From JBFWPF01 sp050250135 (GTDB lineage Bacteria > Chlamydiota > Chlamydiia > Chlamydiales > JAFEGQ01), in assembly GCA_050250135.1 (NCBI GenBank), contig JBFWPF010000038.1, positions 1 through 10,186 of the forward strand: 10,186 bases of DNA. The letters are read 5' to 3'. Shown in pieces: positions 6,101 to 10,186 of this stretch; positions within the stretch are counted from its first letter, which is position 1, and every line of letters starts with the position of its first letter. Below the pieces are notes generated by a model. The model did not search any database and was not told the DNA's origin. It was given only the letters and a program-made list of their open reading frames with translations. A program made the translations under genes and the position numbers.

Positions 6101-7713
6101 TCGACTTTGAGACCCAGACTCAACAAGTGGTGCCTATTGACAACCCTAAGCTCCACTATTTGGGATGGCTCCAGCAGGCCAGGCTTAAGGGGGATATCCC
6201 TTGTCAGATCCTCGCCCTAGATCATCTAGGGTCTCTCGAGTTGGAAAAAGGGGAATTAGAGGGGGCTGCCCATCACTTCAACGGGGCTATTCAGCTCCTT
6301 TCCCAACTCAACCTCCCCCAGAAAAAAGCAGCGGAGACCTTCTTATTCCGCCGCCTCGAAATTCTGGAGGCAACCTATCTCAAGAATGAGCTCGGGGGGA
6401 TTGTGAGAAAGCGGAAACTCGCCTTCACCTCAGAGCAGCGCTCAGAGCTGGCAAAGATCCGGGAGGAGGCTAAAACGGCCCTGCTAGGGAATCAGCCTAT
6501 CGAAAACGTGATGCATGGGCTCACCAAAGGGTACATCACACTCCTTGCCAACCTAGCTCAAGAGGTGGAGGCTCGGCTCAATGACACCTTGAAGGCCCGA
6601 TTCGATCAACTGGTGAAGAGCAAAATCGGTCAAGAAAATAAGGTTCGACAAGAGAAAAATCTAAAAGGTGAGCTGGACTCAAAAAGGAAGGGTCAGATCG
6701 AGCAGGAGGTGAAAAATCAGCTGGGGATCACCAATACCCCTTGGTGCCTCATTGCGACCGGCCCCCTCGCTAGGGGAGAGCTTGGCCCCTACTCCCCCAT
6801 CCCCTACGGCCTCTTGGTAGGGGATAAGCAGCCGGCATCCAAGCTCTATTTCAGCCGCTTCTTGAAGCTACTTAACCTGATGATCCTCAATATGGGTGAG
6901 ACACCCGTTACGTACCTCGATCAGGGTCCCAACAACCTGATAGAGGGATTCCGGATCTGCAAAGGGACCCACCAGCCCCTCTATGCCACCCTTGATGAGT
7001 TCCTTCAAAGGCAGCACGGGTGGCAGAACGAGCACCCGATAGCGGCCTTCTACCGAACCATTACCCCAATCTATGGGACCCATAGCCTCTTCAACTCCTA
7101 CCTGAAGAGCTTCAACGATACCTACAGAGGGCAGTCGGGCCTGATGGGAATGTTCGGCCCCCCTAAGACCCAAGAACGGGGGCTGCAGTATCTGAAGACC
7201 TTTCTTGGAGCGTATAAATTCCCGGTGCTGAAGGGGGAGGCATATGAGTTTCCCGACCTGAATAAGTACCTCATCCACCCCTTTTCTGAGATTTTTGAGG
7301 GGCTCTCCCTCTACTACGATCTCTCCGCGACCGATCTTTGCGGGAAAGTGGAGGAGCTCTACCAGAAGAAGGTCCTCAACATCGATGCCAAAAATAACCT
7401 TCACAAGGCTATTACCGCTCTCTACCGTCTCCAGTGCGCCCTCCATCTGGACGCTAAGAGCGAAAGCAATCGCCTTGCCTTCCCGCTTCCCGAGGGGAGC
7501 CTCCTTTCGGAAAGGCCCTTCTTCGATGAGGTAACGACGATCTTTCAGGTCCTCCTTCCTCTCCACCTAGCCGCGACAGCGCTGGTTGACACGACAGGAA
7601 AGAAAAACCCCTTTGAGAATAACACCCTCATGAACAAAAACTTACGCGAACTTTCAGCTAATAACTCCTCTGAAAAAAACCTCAACATCAAGTCGGATAA
7701 GGAGGAAAAGTAG
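3172..7713 (+). CDS. Large ankyrin-repeat protein with kinase-like, LRR-like, TPR-like and pseudo-nucleotidyltransferase regions; candidate effector
   Basis: No single family fits the whole 1513 residues. Order of parts: three identical 11-residue repeats (10-42); an N-terminal region with a kinase-like segment (about 205-375: IHAKKQGLGGE with K220 or K221, helix with E233, D353-S-R-S-D-N358, then I369-D370); LRR-like VKRVTLFDCPRLTAGGIQLLL (617-637) and a weaker partner; about seven ankyrin repeats (746-975), recognisable by TPLHLALHH, ILHLACEYG and LPLHYACYG; a TPR-like segment (about 1008-1070); a charged helical stretch (1085-1185); and a nucleotidyltransferase-like domain (about 1190-1420) with TGPLARGELGPYSPIPYGLLV-type motif in which catalytic acids are replaced by proline. 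There is no signal peptide or clear membrane segment. Ankyrin, LRR and TPR modules are typical of host-interacting proteins of intracellular bacteria, so a secreted effector is a reasonable inference, unproven. GTG start is set by GGAGGA. Confidence 0.85.
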   Translation: MEPVNNRDTHDDPPIINQDIHDDPPIINQDIHDDPPIINQDIVAQPKHVSPEIDLREQIQKLVLCRDLFGENLRKVKKWNLPDLATKYLGYPEMMLDLKGVLLDQIRFKELKPKDPIFFTLHEAIRQLGKMKGLTLEQSQLVECIKTGYQEYISNVCQTSGKARIALIKGDAHLQTMNDTYKISRKIGRQLISWGKYDSLPKKNAYGSSIVSQVGNIHAKKQGLGGELNPGKEYAIDLLKNLLLEAGGTPTEIVVVKNVFYHNATGPEYKEDLKKKHATTVHYDQRLSFEEIFASQPELKDNYPFVPTREESLLQISRSVDGKNFFDVIQQGKAKVDNFTLVMLLDAIVGASDSRSDNFMYHNGILTCIDQDHGLDPEVEMAGENHFLGIKSLLFCLPEMDERPDPNVMNHLAKIEPATLLISWLHRLDEQNTLYNRLKEEKVLRPDEFENCHFPFMLPDASVLPRLYQLLLKVQKGVQAKPKDHWALLEGLYPVLTACMKEVKKKSKQDLVRAQDLIFDWDSENKAKLDHPMPIKTLLPAEEFEKIEPILPKPEKREKLKPVTLSEAMESLLWVCPTPASLLNQLSPEIKLGCLPIHDPNLSDKELDSALLKMKWVKRVTLFDCPRLTAGGIQLLLNHRKDLEVTLGDGLNLDDKGIQTVVNEAVQHGQKLSFQLTPHAPPFPIIDGSLASVQELHIAFIQAALLKKENLARGLKLLGVNPNAPMDVNALMPFFKGQGIAVEGLSGRSLMHLAVMTENHDLLQFLLSLGLPLPAMAGTKITPYHVAAQRGNLIAIAAIGNAGHPIDHTDSEGLTPLLWAIKGQQEPAISALIAQKANLNVVTSEKKTILHLACEYGPASIVKLLLEKGCIPQLSQQDDSGRLPLHYACYGVETPDVVELLIEIFKQGQGVSLSPLDGIKKTPLHLALHHNKVRSALLLIRAGANLTLTDLDGNTPFDVAIDKARFDLLPFLLNPMLDFETQTQQVVPIDNPKLHYLGWLQQARLKGDIPCQILALDHLGSLELEKGELEGAAHHFNGAIQLLSQLNLPQKKAAETFLFRRLEILEATYLKNELGGIVRKRKLAFTSEQRSELAKIREEAKTALLGNQPIENVMHGLTKGYITLLANLAQEVEARLNDTLKARFDQLVKSKIGQENKVRQEKNLKGELDSKRKGQIEQEVKNQLGITNTPWCLIATGPLARGELGPYSPIPYGLLVGDKQPASKLYFSRFLKLLNLMILNMGETPVTYLDQGPNNLIEGFRICKGTHQPLYATLDEFLQRQHGWQNEHPIAAFYRTITPIYGTHSLFNSYLKSFNDTYRGQSGLMGMFGPPKTQERGLQYLKTFLGAYKFPVLKGEAYEFPDLNKYLIHPFSEIFEGLSLYYDLSATDLCGKVEELYQKKVLNIDAKNNLHKAITALYRLQCALHLDAKSESNRLAFPLPEGSLLSERPFFDEVTTIFQVLLPLHLAATALVDTTGKKNPFENNTLMNKNLRELSANNSSEKNLNIKSDKEEK
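3199..3297 (+). repeat. Three identical 33-bp tandem repeats inside the ankyrin gene
   Basis: Units at 3199-3231, 3232-3264 and 3265-3297 are identical at every base and encode HDDPPIINQDI three times. Perfect identity, including third codon positions, points to recent slippage or unequal recombination. The unit is a multiple of three, so copy-number change keeps the frame. Confidence 0.97.
3784..4296 (+). other. Kinase-like (PI3/4-kinase or HipA-like) segment within the ankyrin protein
   Basis: Residues about 205-375. A beta-strand with lysine (NIHAKK) is followed by helix NPGKEYAIDLLKNLL with a possible partner glutamate. Later comes a D-x4-N catalytic-loop-like motif (D353, N358; codons at 4228 and 4243) and 12 residues on an I-D pair (D370, codon at 4279) after a short turn YHNGILTC. 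This order and spacing match lipid-kinase-type and HipA-type kinases, where D-x4-N and the later D bind metal and ATP. The glycine-rich loop is weak. This is pattern inference only. Confidence 0.4.
6739..7431 (+). other. Degenerate nucleotidyltransferase-like domain within the ankyrin protein
   Basis: Residues about 1190-1420. The family pattern in DUF294/GlnD-like proteins is GS-LARGE-x-PYSD-x-(D/E), then a hydrophobic strand and a helix such as YFRxLxxLLHLxxxNLGET. Here one reads G1197-P-L-A-R-G-E, P-Y-S-P1209-I-P1211-Y-G-L-L-V and YFSRFLKLLNLMILNMGET, which matches well except at the catalytic acids. Each proline codon is CCC, two base changes from an Asp codon. The fold is likely kept while nucleotide transfer is likely lost. 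Confidence 0.6.
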
Positions 7714-7735
7714 CCGTGCATGTTCACGAGGGGGA

Positions 7736-7753
7736 GTCCCCTCATTAGGGGAC
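7736..7753. terminator. Short GC-rich hairpin after the ankyrin gene
   Basis: GTCCCCT (7736-7742) pairs with AGGGGAC (7747-7753) around a 4-base loop, 22 bases beyond the ankyrin stop. No T-run follows, so termination is only possible, not shown. The upstream GGGG at 7731-7734 could compete for the same C-run. Confidence 0.35.
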
Positions 7754-8035
7754 GCCGGTTACAAAGATCTCAGCCTAAAGTAGGAGCTCATAGCCATAGC
7801 CATGGGCGTCCGAGCGAAACCCACAAGGTGGCCGACGCAGCAAGAGGATGACGCCATAACTCTTTAACCCCTGATTGTGACCTATCGTCCAGGGGGCGCG
7901 GCAGATGGTAGTCAGATAGCGCACATCGTGACGAGGCCAGGTCTTTAGACCTGGGTGAGGAGGGATGTCCGCTAGATGGCCACCAGCTGTAGATGCCCTC
8001 TGGGCGATAGGTCGCAATCAGGGGTTTAAGGGCGT
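7752..8035 (+). repeat. Element A copy 2, interrupted by element B
   Basis: Bases 7799-7867 align with the right half of copy 1 (shared blocks include TCCGAGCGA, TGGCCGA and AACT/TTTAA). The homology then breaks off and resumes at 8025-8035 with TTTAAGGGCGT, the same terminus as copy 1. The left boundary is uncertain: ACGCCGGTTACAAAG at 7752 could be a worn terminal repeat, and the centre (GAGCTCATAGCCATAGCCATGGGC) is shorter than in copy 1. The right end overlaps the 3' end of aconitase. Together with element B it fills the 312-bp gap between the two convergent genes; no gene is evident there. Confidence 0.65.
7868..8024. mobile_element. Element B: 157-bp MITE-like hairpin inserted in element A copy 2
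   Basis: Ends are CCCCTGATTGTGACCTATCG (7868-7887) and its complement with one mismatch (8005-8024). TTTAA flanks it on both sides (7863-7867 and 8025-8029), as a 5-bp target duplication (or 4-bp TTAA). The whole element is a near-continuous hairpin: pairing runs unbroken from 7868/8024 to 7898/7994 (some G-T pairs) and returns in blocks to the tip CCAGGTC/GACCTGG (7937-7943/7948-7954), about 60 pairs with one base of register shift. It has no transposase and would need one in trans. It could also act as a two-way transcription barrier between the convergent genes. Confidence 0.75.
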
Positions 8036-9963
8036 ACCTTCAAAGCCAAGTTGATCAGGCCGCCGTGGAGGACCATCTCATCCTCCCCATCGCTGAGATC
8101 ATGGGTGACGGTAAACTCGTACCCTTGAGTCTTGTTGCGCACGAGAAACTCCTTGGAGCGCTTCTCTATCGTCTCGCGGACATTCTGGATCTCGAGCACA
8201 TCCCCCTGTTGGATCTTATTGTAGTCCTCATCCCGCTCAAACTTGAGCGGGAGCACCCCGAAGTTGATCAGGTTCTTCCTGTGGATCCGGGCATAGCTCT
8301 TGGCAATAACGGCGCGCAGACCGAGGTAGCGGGGTGCAATCGCCGCATGCTCTCTCGAAGAGCCCTGCCCGTAATTCTTCCCGCCAATCACAAAGGAGCC
8401 CGTTTTCTGATGCTCCATCGCCCGGTCGTAGTAGGACTCATCGACCTGAGAGAAGGTGAACTTGCTGATCTCGGGAATATTCGAGCGGAACGGGAGGACC
8501 TTAGTGCCGGCGGGAAGAATCTCATCGGTTGAGATGTTATCCCCCATCTTCAGGAGGACGGGACCCGAGAGGGTATCCTCCAGTGTCCCAAACTTCGGCA
8601 ACGGCTTGATGTTAGGGCCCCGGATCAGCTGGGTGACCTTCCCCTTAGGAGGAGGGGCATAGACCGATTCGGTGTTGATCAGGACCCGCTTGGGCTCCTT
8701 CACCTTGGGGTACCTTCCGTAGGAGCGGGGATCGGTGATCTTTCCCGTCAAAGCGGACACAGCCGCCGTTTCGGGGCTGCAGAGGTAGACCGAGTCCTCC
8801 TTGGTGCCGGAGCGGCCCGGGAAGTTGCGCGGGTTGGTCCGAAGGCTGTTGCGACCCGATGCGGGCGCCTGCCCCATCCCGAGACACCCGTTACAGCCGG
8901 GCTGGTGGATCCTAGCGCCCGAAGCGATCAGCGACTGGAGCTGCCCATACTCGGTTAAGTTCTGCAGGATTTGGCGCGACGTCGGGTTGATATCGAAGGA
9001 GACATGCTTGGCAATCTGCTTCCCCTCAACGATAGAGGCGGCAATCGCAAAGTCCCGAAAACCGGGGTTCGCTGAGGAGCCGACCATCGACTGATAGATA
9101 TCCCGCCCCTCGACCTCTCTTACCGGCACCACATTCCCCGGGCTGCTCGGGCAGGCGATCAGCGGCTCCAGCTTGGAGAGGTCGATCTCATCCTCCTCGT
9201 CATACTTGCACCCCTTGTCGGCCAAAAGCTCGACCCACTCCCCTCCCCGCTTCTGCGAGACCATAAAGGCCTTCGTCTCCTTATCGGAGGGGAAGACCGT
9301 CGTCGTCGCCCCAAGCTCAGCTCCCATGTTGGCGATCACGTGGCGGTCCATGGCTGTTAGGTGCTCAAGACCGGGGCCGTGGTACTCGATGATTTTCCCC
9401 ACCCCTCCGCTCACATCGTAGCGGCGGAGCATCTCGAGGATGATATCCTTGGCGCTCACCCAATCGGGGAGTCTTCCTGTCAGCCGGATCCCCATGATTT
9501 TGGGCATTTTGACCGTGAAGGGGTGGCCCGCAATCGCCATCGCCACCTCCAATCCCCCGGTCCCAATCGCCAGCATCCCCAGCGATCCGGCCGCCGGCGT
9601 ATGGCTGTCGGAGCCCAGGAGGGTTTTGCCCGGAATCCCAAAGCGCTCCATGTGGACCGGGTGGCTCACCCCGTTACCCGCCGGGCTGTAGTAGATCCCA
9701 AACTTCTCGCAGGCCGACTGAAGGAAGACGTGGTCATCGGGGTTTTTGAAATCGGTCTGGAGGAGGTTGTGGTCGACATATTGGGCCGACAGTTCGGTTT
9801 TCGCCCGGTCGAGCCCCATCGCCTCAAGCTCAAGCATCACCATCGTCCCCGTCGCATCTTGCGTCAGCGTCTGGTCGATCCGGAGCTGGACCTCCTCCCC
9901 GATCTCCATCACCCCCGACATCAGATGGCTCTCAATCAACTTGTGGGCAACCGACTTGGCCAT
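8026..9963 (-). CDS. acnA: Aconitate hydratase (aconitase), Aquifex-type short form
   Basis: Aconitase converts citrate to isocitrate via cis-aconitate in the cytosolic TCA cycle, using a [4Fe-4S] cluster. The 645-residue length and sequence fit the short Aquifex-type subfamily rather than the ~890-residue AcnA. Visible signatures: DHN (64-66), GVSHPVHME (98-106), GSDSHTPAAGSLGMLAIGTGGLEVA (117-141; shown for position only), GCNGCLGMGQAP with cluster cysteines C357 and C360, NRNF-like RNFPGRSGT (379-387), and the C-terminal swivel domain with GDNISTDEILPAG (474-486) and GQGSSREHAA (532-541). The third cluster ligand, normally the Cys of a GSCTN motif, is Ser297 in VGSSANPG (codon TCA). ATG 9963 is backed by a strong Shine-Dalgarno site. 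The last codons and TAA stop lie in the terminus of element A. Its presence points to an environmental chlamydia rather than Chlamydiaceae. Confidence 0.95.
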   Translation of the reverse strand: MAKSVAHKLIESHLMSGVMEIGEEVQLRIDQTLTQDATGTMVMLELEAMGLDRAKTELSAQYVDHNLLQTDFKNPDDHVFLQSACEKFGIYYSPAGNGVSHPVHMERFGIPGKTLLGSDSHTPAAGSLGMLAIGTGGLEVAMAIAGHPFTVKMPKIMGIRLTGRLPDWVSAKDIILEMLRRYDVSGGVGKIIEYHGPGLEHLTAMDRHVIANMGAELGATTTVFPSDKETKAFMVSQKRGGEWVELLADKGCKYDEEDEIDLSKLEPLIACPSSPGNVVPVREVEGRDIYQSMVGSSANPGFRDFAIAASIVEGKQIAKHVSFDINPTSRQILQNLTEYGQLQSLIASGARIHQPGCNGCLGMGQAPASGRNSLRTNPRNFPGRSGTKEDSVYLCSPETAAVSALTGKITDPRSYGRYPKVKEPKRVLINTESVYAPPPKGKVTQLIRGPNIKPLPKFGTLEDTLSGPVLLKMGDNISTDEILPAGTKVLPFRSNIPEISKFTFSQVDESYYDRAMEHQKTGSFVIGGKNYGQGSSREHAAIAPRYLGLRAVIAKSYARIHRKNLINFGVLPLKFERDEDYNKIQQGDVLEIQNVRETIEKRSKEFLVRNKTQGYEFTVTHDLSDGEDEMVLHGGLINLALKVRP

Positions 9964-9970
9964 AATGCTC

Positions 9971-9977
9971 TCCTCCT
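9971..9977 (-). promoter_or_regulatory. Shine-Dalgarno site of aconitase
   Basis: On the minus strand AGGAGGA precedes the ATG at 9963 with a 7-base spacer. This near-perfect site supports the chosen start and suggests strong translation. Confidence 0.85.
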
Positions 9978-9996
9978 AACGTCCTTTTCTTCCGCT

Positions 9997-10026
9997 CATA
10001 TAGAGTAGAGGGGAATTTTTTGGCAG
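9997..10026 (-). promoter_or_regulatory. Candidate sigma70-type promoter of aconitase
   Basis: On the minus strand CTGCCA (10026-10021) and TATATG (10002-9997) each match 4 of 6 consensus bases, separated by 18 bases that include an A-run. Transcription would start near 9990, giving a short leader with the Shine-Dalgarno site. The match is weak and could be chance. Confidence 0.25.
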
Positions 10027-10114
10027 AGAAAACCGACCCACAAGCCTGTCAGGCTAAAGCGTACCCGTTTAGCGTGTGTAGACGCAAAAAGGGAATGTCT
10101 AGTAAAACGTTTGC

Positions 10115-10186
10115 ATGCAGATTCCTCGCCCAACCAGCCTTGAAGAAGCGTGCTCTATCATCGAGCGCCTCGAAGCTCGAATTGCT
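10115..10186 (+). CDS. 5' end of an unidentified gene, possibly IS66-type transposase (3' partial)
   Basis: ATG 10115 opens a frame that runs off the window after 24 codons: MQIPRPTSLEEACSIIERLE then ARIA. An in-frame TAA at 10103 bounds it upstream. The acidic, coiled-coil-like start resembles the N-terminus of IS66-family TnpC proteins, which often begin with a LIxxLExRIAELE helix, but many other coiled-coil proteins start the same way. No Shine-Dalgarno site is visible. It is divergent from aconitase with 151 bp between the two starts, a gap holding the aconitase leader and a small AGCCTG/CAGGCT inverted repeat near 10044-10056. Confidence 0.35.
   Translation, partial: MQIPRPTSLEEACSIIERLEARIA

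Noticed and set aside
6868..7566. A 232-codon minus-strand frame opposite the C-terminal part of the ankyrin gene
   Set aside because: No motif or ribosome site; the plus-strand domain pattern continues through it.
7861..8035. Structured RNA gene or riboswitch between the two convergent genes
   Set aside because: The hairpin is full-length and symmetric with flanking TTTAA duplications, which a mobile element explains better. It also lies at 3' ends, not in a leader.
9361..10008. A 215-codon plus-strand frame over the 5' half of aconitase
   Set aside because: It is rich in His, Arg and Pro, typical of antisense translation, and aconitase on the minus strand is certain.

Overview
The window looks like a chromosomal segment from an environmental, amoeba-type member of the Chlamydiae (order Parachlamydiales or a relative). 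Three genes support this: a cysteine-rich outer-membrane protein of the MOMP-like/Legionella_OMP type, a very large ankyrin-repeat protein whose C-terminal half looks like the TPR plus nucleotidyltransferase-like proteins of these bacteria, and a short Aquifex-type aconitase (Chlamydiaceae proper lack aconitase; environmental chlamydiae keep a full TCA cycle). The assignment is inference from family resemblance. The window reads as clearly GC-rich, higher than most cultured Chlamydiae, so an uncultured lineage is possible.

Layout. Bases 1-549 hold the tail of an unidentified small gene and a Doc/Fic-type toxin, arranged like a toxin-antitoxin pair but with signs of decay: the last arginine of the Fic motif is proline, and the natural start appears to be out of frame. 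Bases 546-1772 are rarA (AAA+ replication-fork clamp-loader-like ATPase), overlapping the toxin by ATGA. Bases 1777-2916 are a secreted, cysteine-rich beta-barrel candidate. Bases 2917-3171 hold a palindromic repeat of about 158 bp (element A, copy 1). Bases 3172-7713 encode a 1513-residue multidomain protein: N-terminal tandem repeats, a kinase-like segment, an LRR-like segment, about seven ankyrin repeats, a TPR-like segment and a nucleotidyltransferase-like domain whose catalytic acidic positions are prolines. It is the best candidate for a host-directed effector. Bases 7714-8035 hold a second, interrupted copy of element A. Bases 8026-9963 (minus strand) are aconitase, convergent with the ankyrin gene. 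At the right edge a new plus-strand gene may begin at 10115.

The most striking non-coding observation is a nested insertion. Element A copy 2 is split by a 157-bp full-length hairpin (element B, 7868-8024) flanked by TTTAA on both sides, and copy 1 shows what the unoccupied site looks like. Element B has about 20-bp terminal inverted repeats and encodes nothing obvious, so it behaves like a MITE. The end of element A also supplies the aconitase stop codon.

The first three genes run on the plus strand with minimal spacing (ATGA overlap, then 4 bp) and may be co-transcribed. The ankyrin gene has its own strong ribosome site and is separated from them by the repeat. Aconitase is a separate minus-strand unit with its own ribosome site and a weak candidate promoter.
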